Translations under genes and position numbers: made by a program | The notes under the pieces: model-generated | The model's input: only the letters and a program-made list of their open reading frames with translations | Databases searched by the model: none | What the model was told of the DNA's origin: nothing | Shown: positions 8,064-19,467 of the stretch, one piece after another | Layout: each line of letters starts with the position of its first letter | Position numbering within the stretch: position 1 is the first letter of the stretch | Source: Stercoripulliclostridium_A sp964480195 | Lineage (GTDB): Bacteria > Bacillota > Clostridia > Christensenellales > DTU072 | Reading direction: 5' to 3' | Assembly (NCBI GenBank): GCA_964480195.1 | Contig: CAYZOJ010000001.1 | Span: 8,888-72,887 of the forward strand | DNA length: 64,000 nt

Positions 8064-11000
8064 TTAAATGAGCGGAGTTTTGTTTTTCAACGCTCTTTGG
8101 GTGTAGGCACCGCTGTCCGCTATCGCCGTAACGTACTTGTAAACGGTCAACGAGGTTGCTTCGGGTGCCGTTACGGAATTGTAGTTATAGATTGATATGA
8201 ACGTCGCGGGCGCATCGTTAATGTCGATGTCGCTGTACTTGTTCGCATCTCCCGAACCGTAGACACTGCCGTTCGCCATATACCAGCCGTTCATATCGGC
8301 GTAATGCGGGAGATAGAATACGGCGGACTCTCCGTCTATGGTTACGTCAATCTTGTGGTAATAGAGCTTGGCGCCCTTGGAATCGGTAAGCGTTACGCCG
8401 TTCCTTACAAGGTTCGTGCCGAGTTCGGAATCACCGCCGACGTAGTTTTTGAGGTTCATTTCGTCCATATTAAGGTCGACAGTAATCTTGTGGGTTCCTA
8501 CCGCACTATTGCTTTCGCTCAACTTGAATTCTTGCGCCAAGGAGTATACGGAACCGTAACGGAATTTGAATACGAGTTTGTTTGCTTCCAAGTCGTAATC
8601 GAGGTATGCGCCGTAGAAGAGGTTCGGGTTGTACTCGTCATAGACAGCGCTTTCCGCAAGAGCCATACCTACCGTGCCGTTTGCCGACTCTACGCCGAAC
8701 TCGAATTCGATATTGTTATATGCCGAGTATCTGGCGGTACCGACGCCGTCGGCAAGCTTTAACGTGCTACCCGCTTTGAGGGTTACCGCGCTTCCGTTGT
8801 ACATAGTGTACTCGTCGTCGATAAGATAATCGTTATAGGCGTGGTCGTTTTCGACAAAGAGCAGTTTGTTGTTGGTTACGCGCGTCGCGTTACCGGTGAG
8901 CATTACAAACGGCTGTGCGTCGCCTATATCGCCGATACTTGCAAGGTCTACATCCTGCCACGTAGTCGTGCCGATTTGACGGATACGAATCTTGGCAGAA
9001 CCGTTACCCATAGCACCGAGTTTATCGTAGTACGCTCTGACTTCGAATCCGACGCCGAGCGCGCTACCCTTGACATTGCTGTACAGTTGGGTCGTAACGG
9101 TCGTAACTTCGGTTGCATCCTTTTCTATACAACGAACGTCGAGATAAACGTCGTAATAATAATCGTAAGTTTCGGTTTTGTCGTAGACTTCTTGCGAATT
9201 CTGATGACGTTCGAAGCGCAAACGTGCGCCCTTGACGTTGGGATTGGTTGCTATCGACAATGCGTAATCGGACGTTGCGGTTTTGAGTCCGTTAATGTTA
9301 TTCGTCGAATATCCGCCTTCCGCGAACAAGTTATAGTAAAGAACGTTAGTTCCCGCTTCGTAAATAGCATTACCCGTCAACTGCGCATAACTCGCTATTC
9401 TGTCCAAAGTGAACGAGTGCGAATAGTACGAAGGCGCATACATTCCGTTTCCGGTGCTCGATTCGGTGTCCGTGGCGTAGAGCATATAGCTTCTTGCCGT
9501 TGCCGCGTCACTTGTTACAAGGTCGCTGTCGCCGTCAAACGAAGAGTTGACGAGAGGCGTATACATACGTAATTTGCTACCCGCGGTAACGATTTCGCCC
9601 GTTCCTCCGCTGACGTCGAATGCAAGAGATGTAACGCTCCTCGTTACGGTTACTATTGTATAGTCGGTATCCAGCAACGCGCCGTTATAGTAGAGAGCAA
9701 GCTCTATCATATGCGAACCGCGACCGAGAATGACATTTGCGGGCTCTTCCGCCTTTTCGCCGTCGACATAGTATTCGGTCGTAAATGCCGAACCGAGCTT
9801 CGAAGGCAGACCGAAGAAGTTGTTAAGTAAGCTTGCGTTCGTCTTGAAGAACGCTTCACTCGTATCGACGCTTATTACGCCGTTCGCGTTTTGTGCGATG
9901 TCGATAAACGTGCCGGTGTGCTCGTACAAGCCTTGCTCGGTTAATGTAAGCGAACCTAACGCGTACTTCATCGTCGAGGAGATGTAGAACTTGCGAGCAT
10001 CGGAATCGGCGCCCGTCAAATACGCGCGAGCACTCGTAATGCCGTCTATTGCCGATATGTCCTTGATTGCGCCGGAGCTTCCGTCAATCGAGGCAATCAC
10101 CGTTATCAACTCTTTATTGAACTTAATGCGCAAGTCGTGGCTGTAACCGTCAAAGAGCTTGGAGCAATCCATCGCGTAATTAGCTGTCGACATTGCCGTG
10201 AGTTTACCGCCGGATACGCTATAAAGCGTTACGACTGCGTTCGAAACGTCGCTTCTGTTAAACGTCATCGCAAGAGCGTATCCGTTAGAAGAAACATCAC
10301 CCGCAAACACAACGGTGAATTTGTTTTCGCCCTCGGTTTCGGCAAGTCTTACGCGCATACGTATTCCGTCGAAATCGTAGGCGTTCTTAGTCGAAACGAA
10401 CGTTGAATCTCCCGTCGCATTATTGAGTTTACCGTATGTCAAACCGCTTATTTCGGGATCCGAAACCGTCGATGTCTTGTTCGCATAGAAACGCGTCGGA
10501 ATGTAGCTCGAAAGCCCGTCGACTTTGGTGGTATCGTACGTATTTTGTCTTGCGTCATCGACACGAACTTCTTGGGTCTGAGAGCCAATGGTCGTCGCGT
10601 AACTTACTTCGTAGTTAAGGTTCGACATCAAATCGAACAACTTGCATTGGTAGTCGTACTTAACCGTTATATAGTTCGTCTTACCGACGGCGCAGGAATC
10701 AAGACCTTCGATAACGATACTACCGTTAGATCCGTCAACGATGAATCCCGATTCCAACGAACCGTTTACCATCATATACATTCCTACGGCGACGTTAAGT
10801 TTCTTCTTGACTTCTTCCATATTCGATAGATCTTCGGCAAGAAGTTTTTCCGTCCACTCCGCTATTACGCTACGAACTTCGCGTTGGATATCGACCTTGA
10901 ATTCTTTATAGTCGAGTACGACGTTGTATTCCTTGGTCGCAAAGCTCATTCCGCCGAGCTTCATCGTTACGTAGTCGCCGTTTACGTCGTCTTGCGTGTA

Positions 11001-14000
11001 ACCGACCTTGGTTATGCTGTGCGCGTAAAGTTCGCTACCCTTGTAGTACTCAATGTTCTTGCCTTCCTTACCGCTTTCTATAACGGTTTTGCTTAAGAAA
11101 GCAATCTTGGAAAGCGCGCTTTGTACATACGCGTTCAATGCGCTACTCAATGCGGTATCGAGCTTTTCTTCATCGGTCATCTCGGCTTCGAAACGGAAGT
11201 TGGACTTACCGTAGTTACCGCTGACGATATTGCCTCTTGTCGGGACATAAATCGTTTCTTCGCCGACCGTCACCGATTTTGTTTCGGTAATACTGATAAC
11301 ATAAGGCGCGACTTCGATTTTTCCGCCGGTGAGCGGGGTAAGGACTTTGTCGACGTCTTCCAACCAAACGTAAATTTTACGAGCTTCGACTTTATAGGAG
11401 AAGTCCTGAACGACTATCTCGTAATTTTGAACGTTTGCGGTCGCCTTGGAAATGTCTACGGAATCGCCGTACATCGTGTGTAGCCCTACTCCGAAATATG
11501 AGCCGTTATCCATAAAGGAGATTACGGGGGCGTTTTCGTCGCCTATTCTAAGTCCGAGGCTTTCCGCCGTATCGTCGTTCTTGAAGCCCTCGTAACTATA
11601 TATATAGTTGGCGGGAGTTGCCATATATTTGGCGGTTATGACGTTGCCGGCTCCTGCTACCGTGGATTTCATGGTGAGCGTCAAGGTCGCGCGGACTACT
11701 TGAACTTCATACGAATCATCGAATACGATTTCGTAGTTTTCCATATAATAGCCGTTGCTCGAGAAGCTTACATTATAGCTATCGTCACCCGCATTCGTAT
11801 ATGCGTCCATCGGGTCGATTTCAGACAAGGAAGTATGTGCCCATACAACGTCGGAAAGGCTTATGCCGTTTGCCTTATCGGTATCGTCGTCGGCGTATAC
11901 CAAAATGTTGCGAGTGTCGACAGAGCCGTAATAGAACGAAATGCTTTGGTCGCCGTAAGTCTTGTTAAGGATTCCGCTGACTCCCGTCATCGCGTAAAGT
12001 TTTGCCTTGGCGACGGTGAGTGTGCCGGGAAGTACCTTTATATAATAGTTGTCCGCGGTGTATCCGTTGACAGTCCAATCGTAATCGCCTGCGGGGAAGC
12101 CGTCAACGTTAAAGATTTCGACTGTGCCGTTTTCGTCGATATAGCAATGGCACCTCAAGGACGCTCCGCCCTTCAAAATGTCTTTTAAGTCGTTTACGCT
12201 ATCTCCGCCCGCGAGTCCGCCGAAGCACGCTTGCAACTTTTCTCTTACGGACAATCCGCCGAGTCCGTTTGCCGTCGCGTACTCCTCAGCCATACGGATG
12301 TATTCGAGTTCTTTGGGATCGTTAGTATATTCCGAAATCGAATTGACGTCGAAATAGGTGTATTGGCTTACGTATGCCTGTATATCGCTTTGCGAAATCT
12401 TGCCGTTATATACGAACTTGCTCTCGTCCGCGATGTCGTTCATCACAATCGTAAGAGTTGCTTTGCCGACGGTTACTTTTGCGGACGTGCCTATGTCGAG
12501 AGAGTAGTTTACGTTGCTTATGCTCATTCCGCTAAGGTCTACGCCGTACGTTCCCGCTTTAAGAATGTCGATATCCGCAACTATTACGGGCTTACCTTGA
12601 ATCAACGACTTAATCAGCTTGTCGTCCGTAACGTCTATGCCGTTACTGCTGTCCCATATCGTGTAAGGAACTTCTACGCCGTCTTTTGCCGTGCCGTAAG
12701 GTACCGTTAAGGAATCCACTATTATCTTTAACTTGTGTTCCTTTACTTCCGCCGTGGGCGACGAGTTGAGCAATTTATAATCGCGGTTATAGTCCGCATA
12801 GTACATACTTATTGCGTACTCGCCCTTTTGCGAAGTCGTGTTGTCCCCTTCTGCGCCGAATACGAACGCTATATAGGAGTTCTCCTGCGTTACGATGTTC
12901 TTGACGACTTTGAACTTGTCGGTTACGTTTTTGAATCGAGTTTCGGCTTTGCCGAGTTCGCCTTCGTCTATTGCGTCTATCGCGGAGTTTATACTCTCTT
13001 GCATCGCGCTTATGGCAAGCAATATGTTTGTCGTGTTTTCTTCCGTAAAGCAATTCAGGTTGGAGTTGCCGACGTCGTTACCGAACATAACAAGGGTTTG
13101 AAGAGCTTCGACAAGCTTGTTGCGTGCGTTGTTTGCTCCGCTTCCGAACGATACCGCTTCGATGGCGTTTTTGAGCGTCTTATATTCGGAAGTGAGGTTT
13201 TCAAGCTTTGATTTGAACGTGTCGAATTCGTATCCCGCGTCTTTGGAACCGAAAGCAAAATTATGGACTATCGGCGCGGTGCCGTAATACGAACTCATCG
13301 TAAGTTTGGCGTACTCGATAGAGAAGTCTTCGCCGTCATATGCTTTGGAGAGCGCGGCGGAGCTTATGGTTACGTTTATCGTCGATCTCTCGATTGTGTA
13401 AACGTAATTCTGCAACGTGGTAACGGCAAAGTTCCTGTCGGAGCAGGATATGACAACGTCGTACGTGCCTACTGCCGCGTTATCGTTATCGTCGTTGCCG
13501 TTACGATCGAACGTGAACGATACGGTGGAGTTATCGAATCCCGTCGTGGCAACCGCGGGTGAGAACATATTGGAAGTTATGCTCGGTTCCTCGCCGTCGT
13601 AGACCTTAGAAAGGTATCTGTCGTTGATACGGATTTCCACACTGCGCGGGACTATCTTGAAGCGATACGCTTCCTTTAACGCGACGACGTAGTTGGAACT
13701 TAAAGAGTTTTCAGCTACTTTGATTTCGTATCCGACTACGGTTACGCCGTCTTCGGCATATCTGACGTCTTTTGCGGTAACCGCGGTTTCTCCCGAGTAT
13801 ATTCCGAGAGCAAAATACGGGGTACTCTCGCCTGCAATGGTATTTTCGATTTCATAATCCTGCGAAGTTAAAGTCGCACTCTGGTTATTGAATTCGCGCT
13901 CGATTGTGTTTTCGTCCGTTGTCGAATTGCACTTTATTACTATATAAACGGTGCGCGGTTTAACGGTAAACGTGATTTCGGGCGAGTTCTCCGAATCGAG

Positions 14001-17000
14001 TTCGTAGTTCTTGTCCGTAATGTCGGTAACGCGAGTGGTATACGTGCCCGCATTGCGTACGACCGATCTCGAAAGCGAAACGGTATCGTCGTCGAACAAC
14101 GGACGGTTGTCTTCGTCTGTCGCGTACGTGCCGTCGTCGTTATAAACGTGTTGTAAATCGTCCGTGCTTATGTGCGCGCTGAATACGTAATCGCTACAGC
14201 AATACTCCAATCCGTCCGGAAGTCCGACGTAGTTGTCTATCGTAATGCTTACCTTTCTCTTGGAGATTACGTACGTATAATCGGCGTCCCCGATAAACGC
14301 GACGGAGTAGTTGTTATTGCTTATTTTAACCTTGACGGGATACGTGCCCGCGTCCTTGCTCATGCCCTCGAACGAGAACGTTATAAACTTGCTTACCGTA
14401 CCCGCGTCCGCATAATCGACGTTCTCGCCGTCGACGATTTCGTAAATAGTGTACTCGGAAATCTCGGGCTTTTTGCCGTCGTATACTTTGGTCAAGGCGC
14501 TTTCGTCAACCTTGATATACAAGCTCTTGCTTTCGACCGTGAGCTTGTCGGAAATGAATGTGATATAGTAGTTATCGCTACCGAGAGTGCCGATTTGTAT
14601 GTTGTAGTCGCCTTTGTTTTCGCCGGTTTCTCTACCGAGTGCGCCGGTGAGCGTATCTTTGACACCGTCCTTTACGATAAGTCCGCTCGCCGAGTTACCC
14701 TCTATGCCCGAAACGGTATAGGTGAGCACGGGATCCGCGGATCCGTAAATCTTGCTTGCGGGGTTTGCGGTTACTACTATGGGGCGTTTTGCGACTTCGA
14801 TATAACCGCCGATATAAACGATATCATAGTTTTCGGCTTTGTCGCCCGTACCGTCGATGGAAACGTCGACCGCGTGCATACCCGCCTCTTTGTATCTATC
14901 GGGAAGCGACTTATACGTAAGTACGCCGAGGGACGCCAAATCGTCGCCCGGAGCAAACGCGTTCGTTTCGTCGGTACACTCGGAGTTACCGTAGAAACGT
15001 ACCTCCGGAACGACGGCTTCTTCGCCGTATACTTTGATTAAAGTGTCAGTCTTAACGTATATCGTGCGCTTGGTTATCGTTACTTTTGCGCCGGCTTCGT
15101 TTGTAAACCTAATATCGTAATTCGGGTTGTAAGTTATGAGGCTTCCTACTTCTATAGCGTACTCGCCTACGGAATTCTGCTCTCTGTTCTCTCTCGCAAG
15201 GTTACCTTTTATGACGTCGGTACCGTACAATCCGCTTTCGGCTTCACCGTCGACTGCAGACACCGTAAACGGTATGGCGGAAACAGAGCTTTGTCCGTAT
15301 GTGTACGTCAAAGACTCGGGAGTTATCACGACCGGACGTTTGGATATGTTGAACGTGCCTCTTTCAAATACGATTTCGTAGTTCTTGCCTACGATAGAGT
15401 TATTGACGTTGAGACTATAAATTCCTTGGGGAGTATCGTTACTGAGATATACTTCGTTACCGCTTGCGTCGGTGCAGACTATATCGAACATATCGAGCAC
15501 TATAAGCGCGCCTTCAGAAAGATATTCTTTGCCGTCCGCGTCAACGAGAATTGCGGTGGTCGCGTACTTCTTATTGTACTCGGTATTAAAGCTTTCGCTA
15601 TACAAGCCGTCGCCCTCGACGAATACGGAAAGAGGCTCCGCAAGTGCTTCTTTGGACGAATTGCCGAAAGTCATTTTGAGCTTGGGCATATCCTGTCCGT
15701 ATACTTTGCTTTGAGATTTTGCAAAACCTACGTAAATCTTCTTCTTGGCAATCTTTAATATATTCGTCGCGTCTTCGAATGCGTTGTGTATGCCGTCGCC
15801 CGCGTACGATACGACTATGCGATATTCGCCTGCGTCGCTCGGTAACGTCGTATAGTCAGCGCCCGCTTCACGACGAACGGAAAGCCATATGTTTTGCGGA
15901 ATATATTCGATTGTAAAGTCGCTTTCTCCAAACGTAACCGTCCTTTCGGTCGCTTCGTACGAGGAATAACCGTTTATCGTTACGGAAGGCGCTTCCACCG
16001 AGCCGTAAACGAAATCGTAATCGTTTTGGTCCGAATACTTTATGGATACGTCCTTACGATCGCGCATATAGATAACGTAACTCGTGGTGTATTTTTGACC
16101 GTAATATGAATACGTTATCTCGATATGTTGAGCTTTGGTTTGACCGTCAAACTCTTCGTTGTTGAATTTAAGACTGTTGATATTGAACGTGCTCGACGCG
16201 TCGTTTATGGCAGCATCGGACATCCTCTTGGTTTCCGTCGTGCCGTTATCGTAATAAAGCATTATCGTACCGCCGGAAACGTCGAACTCTTCGTGCTCGA
16301 TATAGTAACGCTTGGGAAGATCGTTTACGTCGATTTTTACAAGGCTCTTCTCAACAACTCTAAAATCAACCGTTGCCGTAACGGGCGCCGTTTCGGTTCC
16401 GTATGTGTACGAAATCGTTACGGGACGCGCGTCGGACGTGCTGAGGTCGGCTATATCGTATCCTCCGGGATTGCCGTCGGAAACGTTGATGTACTCGGAT
16501 TTAAGAGGTATAAGCGTCGAGGTTCCGTCGGTGAACGTCAGACGGAGCATATAATCGGATACCGCTATCGGCGCACCTTGAATGACTACGAACGCGTCGT
16601 CGATATTCGCTTCGAGAGAAACGGAATCGAGTTTCCTATCGCCGACGGTTACCACAACGGTAAGCGTACGTGCGTTACGCTCCGCCTCGGAAAGGGTCGC
16701 CTTTTCTTCCGCGGTACCGTAGAAAAGCTTTACGTATTGGAGTCCCGACGAGTTGGGGGAATAATCGGAAACGATAAATCCGTCCGCATATTCCGAAAGA
16801 GCGGCGTTACGCATATTGCCGTTGGTTTCCTTGACGTTGATTTGCAACGTTCCCAAACGTACAAGACGATTGTCTTTGTCCTTAACCGCAAACGAGGTTA
16901 TGTCAAATCTCGTGCCCGCGGATACTTCCGCCGTCGGGTCGGAACCGCTGTTCCAAGAAACTTCGCTGACAGACGACGAAACAACCGTTACCTTGACTTC

Positions 17001-19424
17001 TGCATCCAACGTCTTTTCGTCACTGTAATTATATTTTACCTGTATCGTCTGTTCGCCGATTTCGGAATCAAGACCGACAAACTGCAACGTGTTATCCGCA
17101 ACGGCGTCTTCGATAACTATTTCTTCGTACGTATCGTTGTTGTATATCAGCCACAAGATCATTCCGTCATAATTGAACGTCAATCCGCTACCTTTGGAAA
17201 CATAAGTCTTTTGGGTGGGTTCTTGCTTGATTTCGATACTTACGGCTTCTTTTGCGACAACTATTACCTTGCTTTGAAGCGTGGCACCGTTATATTCTAT
17301 TGTTACGATTCTTTCGCCGATAGATGTGTTGCGACTGTTATAATCGAGCATATCTTTGGTAACTTCGACATACTCGTCTCCGCCCGCGCGACTGATTAGA
17401 AGCGCATAACCGGTAAGATCGATGTCTGTGCCTTCCGTTACGACGCCGAAATCTACGTTCTCGGAATCATAGCCACCGTCTTCGTTTTCTTTGCACAGCT
17501 CTTTTATCTCTTCGAACTCGTTGGTTACTTCTACCGTTATAAAGCACTCTTGCTCCAGTCCATTCGTTTCGAAATAAACGCGATACGTGCCGACTTCGGT
17601 AAATTGGGTCGAGAGATCTTTGTCTTGCGGTTCGTCGGTATCGTATCCGACGCTAATCGTCCAATCCTTTCCGAAATTGTCGGAACCCGCGTCGATATAT
17701 TGAGCGTTGACTTCGCCTTCGTACGTTACTGCGAGAATGAGGTTTTCAAGGTTCAATTCTTCGCCTATGGTATATTGGATTTTTACGTCCCCGCCTAATT
17801 TGACTTCTTTGATTTTGCGAACTACAGTTACGGTAAAGGCGTTCTCGACGGTGAAACTCAAATCGTATTCGTCGACATATGTAAGCTTTGCTGATACCGA
17901 ACCTACTGCGGTATTGTCGAACTCGACGGTCGCGTCGCCTATCGGAAGATTCTCTTTTACGGCTCCACTGTTGTACGTAACGTTAATGGTGATGTCCGAC
18001 GTGTCCGCCGTTCCGTTAAGGTATGCGATTACGCCTTCTTGATTGTTTAGTTCTATGTCGGTAATTGCAAGCGCAATGACCTCGAAATCGTATTCTAAGG
18101 TTAAGTCGTTATACACAATGACCCAAGTCTGCTCGCCTGCCTCTTCGTAGCGATCTATGACCATTCCGCCTTTCCAGTCAACGTACGCGGATATGAGATC
18201 GAAAGACTCGCCGACTTCGCCGTTGTTGTAAACGAGTGCTATTTGCCAGTCTTGAAGATTATACTCGGTATCTTGATATACTTTGCCTTCTTCGATAACT
18301 TTTAAGCCCGTCGCTTCACGCGGGATAACGTCGATTTCAAGTTCGCCGACGGTGGCCAAACAAACGTCGCCGTAATAGAAATTGATGTTTACCGTCTGTT
18401 TGCCCGCAAGTGTACGGTCATAACCCGAAAACGAAACTTTATCGGAAGGTATAGTGATTTCTTCACTCGAACCGTTGGTATACGTAACGGCAATCTCGAG
18501 TCCGTCTAAATCCAAGTCGAGATATTGATACTTGGGATGCGCTTCGTTTTGCTCTGCGTAATTCAAGATTTTATAAGAAGCAACGTCGCGATTGGCGATT
18601 TTGACGTTAAACTCCGTTTCGAAACCGCCGTACATGACTTTTGCGAATACGCTACTCGCAACTTGCGTGGAATCGAATTCGTACGTCAATCCCTCAAGCA
18701 GAGTGCCGTCCGCCGAGGTCATCGACATCGTGTGTGTATAGCCGTTGTTGTATTTGAGGGTAATAATTCCGCCCGTAAGATCGAGCTCGCTGTCGCCGAG
18801 GTAGTAGACGGTTTGGTTGGGAACCGTGTGCATGTCGATACCCACAAGTTCGCGGTCTTCGACCGTTACGTTGTACGTAGCGGAATAATCGGTGCCGTCG
18901 AGGTTGTACGTCACCTTTACTTCTTGCAAACCGAGTGTGTTTCTATCATATCCCGAACACATTTCGCGCGTAACGGGAACCGTGAGAGCGGTTCCGTCCG
19001 AGAATCCGATTACCAAATAACAATCCTCGAGATTGAGTTGTTGCTCGACAATGTAGTTGACGTTTTCATCGGGAACGATAAGATTGACCGACGCCACTTG
19101 CGGACGCATTACCGTAACTTTGAACGTAACGGTTACTCCTTCGTATGAGATCAGTATGTACTGCTCACCGAGAGTGTCGGGCGAATACGATGATACCATA
19201 TCAGGCGTAACCGAAACTTTACGCTCGCTCTGGTCGACATACACTACGAGTATGCTCGCGTCGGTAAGATCGAGCTCTTCGCCTAATACGTACGAAGTTT
19301 TGGGCGAAGAATAAATTTCGATATGGTCGATTTTGGGTTCTGCGGTACAAGACACAAACGCGCATACCGCGCACACCGTTACAATCAGCGCAATCAACGT
19401 CAATAAAAGTTTTCTGTTTTGCAT
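8064..19424 (-). CDS. Giant repeat-rich surface lipoprotein (Big_3 and MBG domains)
   Basis: 3786 residues. The start at 19424 is chosen because AGAGG precedes it and it begins a lipoprotein signal peptide (MQNRKLLLTLIALIVTV... with lipobox FVSC); a longer frame from 19496 would start upstream of the -10 box. Architecture: about twelve bacterial Ig-like group 3 repeats of roughly 90 residues (each with a LGEELDLTD-type and a Y-E/D-G-x-x-x-x-F-x-V ending) over the first 1100 residues; then a long run of MBG/YDG-type repeats (KVYGQ, KVYGE, KIYGS, KVYDGKKP, KAYDGED entries) to about residue 2700; then unique parts, two of which resemble concanavalin-type beta-sandwich regions. There is no LPXTG motif or C-terminal membrane segment, so it is tethered only by the N-terminal lipid. 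Likely an adhesin or scaffold; no enzyme motif is seen. Single-gene transcript with its own promoter and terminator. Confidence 0.85.
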   Translation of the reverse strand: MQNRKLLLTLIALIVTVCAVCAFVSCTAEPKIDHIEIYSSPKTSYVLGEELDLTDASILVVYVDQSERKVSVTPDMVSSYSPDTLGEQYILISYEGVTVTFKVTVMRPQVASVNLIVPDENVNYIVEQQLNLEDCYLVIGFSDGTALTVPVTREMCSGYDRNTLGLQEVKVTYNLDGTDYSATYNVTVEDRELVGIDMHTVPNQTVYYLGDSELDLTGGIITLKYNNGYTHTMSMTSADGTLLEGLTYEFDSTQVASSVFAKVMYGGFETEFNVKIANRDVASYKILNYAEQNEAHPKYQYLDLDLDGLEIAVTYTNGSSEEITIPSDKVSFSGYDRTLAGKQTVNINFYYGDVCLATVGELEIDVIPREATGLKVIEEGKVYQDTEYNLQDWQIALVYNNGEVGESFDLISAYVDWKGGMVIDRYEEAGEQTWVIVYNDLTLEYDFEVIALAITDIELNNQEGVIAYLNGTADTSDITINVTYNSGAVKENLPIGDATVEFDNTAVGSVSAKLTYVDEYDLSFTVENAFTVTVVRKIKEVKLGGDVKIQYTIGEELNLENLILAVTYEGEVNAQYIDAGSDNFGKDWTISVGYDTDEPQDKDLSTQFTEVGTYRVYFETNGLEQECFITVEVTNEFEEIKELCKENEDGGYDSENVDFGVVTEGTDIDLTGYALLISRAGGDEYVEVTKDMLDYNSRNTSIGERIVTIEYNGATLQSKVIVVAKEAVSIEIKQEPTQKTYVSKGSGLTFNYDGMILWLIYNNDTYEEIVIEDAVADNTLQFVGLDSEIGEQTIQVKYNYSDEKTLDAEVKVTVVSSSVSEVSWNSGSDPTAEVSAGTRFDITSFAVKDKDNRLVRLGTLQINVKETNGNMRNAALSEYADGFIVSDYSPNSSGLQYVKLFYGTAEEKATLSEAERNARTLTVVVTVGDRKLDSVSLEANIDDAFVVIQGAPIAVSDYMLRLTFTDGTSTLIPLKSEYINVSDGNPGGYDIADLSTSDARPVTISYTYGTETAPVTATVDFRVVEKSLVKIDVNDLPKRYYIEHEEFDVSGGTIMLYYDNGTTETKRMSDAAINDASSTFNINSLKFNNEEFDGQTKAQHIEITYSYYGQKYTTSYVIYMRDRKDVSIKYSDQNDYDFVYGSVEAPSVTINGYSSYEATERTVTFGESDFTIEYIPQNIWLSVRREAGADYTTLPSDAGEYRIVVSYAGDGIHNAFEDATNILKIAKKKIYVGFAKSQSKVYGQDMPKLKMTFGNSSKEALAEPLSVFVEGDGLYSESFNTEYNKKYATTAILVDADGKEYLSEGALIVLDMFDIVCTDASGNEVYLSNDTPQGIYSLNVNNSIVGKNYEIVFERGTFNISKRPVVITPESLTYTYGQSSVSAIPFTVSAVDGEAESGLYGTDVIKGNLARENREQNSVGEYAIEVGSLITYNPNYDIRFTNEAGAKVTITKRTIYVKTDTLIKVYGEEAVVPEVRFYGNSECTDETNAFAPGDDLASLGVLTYKSLPDRYKEAGMHAVDVSIDGTGDKAENYDIVYIGGYIEVAKRPIVVTANPASKIYGSADPVLTYTVSGIEGNSASGLIVKDGVKDTLTGALGRETGENKGDYNIQIGTLGSDNYYITFISDKLTVESKSLYIKVDESALTKVYDGKKPEISEYTIYEIVDGENVDYADAGTVSKFITFSFEGMSKDAGTYPVKVKISNNNYSVAFIGDADYTYVISKRKVSITIDNYVGLPDGLEYCCSDYVFSAHISTDDLQHVYNDDGTYATDEDNRPLFDDDTVSLSRSVVRNAGTYTTRVTDITDKNYELDSENSPEITFTVKPRTVYIVIKCNSTTDENTIEREFNNQSATLTSQDYEIENTIAGESTPYFALGIYSGETAVTAKDVRYAEDGVTVVGYEIKVAENSLSSNYVVALKEAYRFKIVPRSVEIRINDRYLSKVYDGEEPSITSNMFSPAVATTGFDNSTVSFTFDRNGNDDNDNAAVGTYDVVISCSDRNFAVTTLQNYVYTIERSTINVTISSAALSKAYDGEDFSIEYAKLTMSSYYGTAPIVHNFAFGSKDAGYEFDTFKSKLENLTSEYKTLKNAIEAVSFGSGANNARNKLVEALQTLVMFGNDVGNSNLNCFTEENTTNILLAISAMQESINSAIDAIDEGELGKAETRFKNVTDKFKVVKNIVTQENSYIAFVFGAEGDNTTSQKGEYAISMYYADYNRDYKLLNSSPTAEVKEHKLKIIVDSLTVPYGTAKDGVEVPYTIWDSSNGIDVTDDKLIKSLIQGKPVIVADIDILKAGTYGVDLSGMSISNVNYSLDIGTSAKVTVGKATLTIVMNDIADESKFVYNGKISQSDIQAYVSQYTYFDVNSISEYTNDPKELEYIRMAEEYATANGLGGLSVREKLQACFGGLAGGDSVNDLKDILKGGASLRCHCYIDENGTVEIFNVDGFPAGDYDWTVNGYTADNYYIKVLPGTLTVAKAKLYAMTGVSGILNKTYGDQSISFYYGSVDTRNILVYADDDTDKANGISLSDVVWAHTSLSEIDPMDAYTNAGDDSYNVSFSSNGYYMENYEIVFDDSYEVQVVRATLTLTMKSTVAGAGNVITAKYMATPANYIYSYEGFKNDDTAESLGLRIGDENAPVISFMDNGSYFGVGLHTMYGDSVDISKATANVQNYEIVVQDFSYKVEARKIYVWLEDVDKVLTPLTGGKIEVAPYVISITETKSVTVGEETIYVPTRGNIVSGNYGKSNFRFEAEMTDEEKLDTALSSALNAYVQSALSKIAFLSKTVIESGKEGKNIEYYKGSELYAHSITKVGYTQDDVNGDYVTMKLGGMSFATKEYNVVLDYKEFKVDIQREVRSVIAEWTEKLLAEDLSNMEEVKKKLNVAVGMYMMVNGSLESGFIVDGSNGSIVIEGLDSCAVGKTNYITVKYDYQCKLFDLMSNLNYEVSYATTIGSQTQEVRVDDARQNTYDTTKVDGLSSYIPTRFYANKTSTVSDPEISGLTYGKLNNATGDSTFVSTKNAYDFDGIRMRVRLAETEGENKFTVVFAGDVSSNGYALAMTFNRSDVSNAVVTLYSVSGGKLTAMSTANYAMDCSKLFDGYSHDLRIKFNKELITVIASIDGSSGAIKDISAIDGITSARAYLTGADSDARKFYISSTMKYALGSLTLTEQGLYEHTGTFIDIAQNANGVISVDTSEAFFKTNASLLNNFFGLPSKLGSAFTTEYYVDGEKAEEPANVILGRGSHMIELALYYNGALLDTDYTIVTVTRSVTSLAFDVSGGTGEIVTAGSKLRMYTPLVNSSFDGDSDLVTSDAATARSYMLYATDTESSTGNGMYAPSYYSHSFTLDRIASYAQLTGNAIYEAGTNVLYYNLFAEGGYSTNNINGLKTATSDYALSIATNPNVKGARLRFERHQNSQEVYDKTETYDYYYDVYLDVRCIEKDATEVTTVTTQLYSNVKGSALGVGFEVRAYYDKLGAMGNGSAKIRIRQIGTTTWQDVDLASIGDIGDAQPFVMLTGNATRVTNNKLLFVENDHAYNDYLIDDEYTMYNGSAVTLKAGSTLKLADGVGTARYSAYNNIEFEFGVESANGTVGMALAESAVYDEYNPNLFYGAYLDYDLEANKLVFKFRYGSVYSLAQEFKLSESNSAVGTHKITVDLNMDEMNLKNYVGGDSELGTNLVRNGVTLTDSKGAKLYYHKIDVTIDGESAVFYLPHYADMNGWYMANGSVYGSGDANKYSDIDINDAPATFISIYNYNSVTAPEATSLTVYKYVTAIADSGAYTQRALKNKTPLI

Positions 19425-19467
19425 ATTACCTCTTTGCGCGCCCTCACGCGCGCGACTATACGTGTAT

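Noticed and set aside
16125..17399. A 424-codon plus-strand frame inside the giant lipoprotein gene.
   Set aside because: Antisense shadow rich in Arg, Tyr and Val with no motif; the minus-strand repeats explain the DNA.
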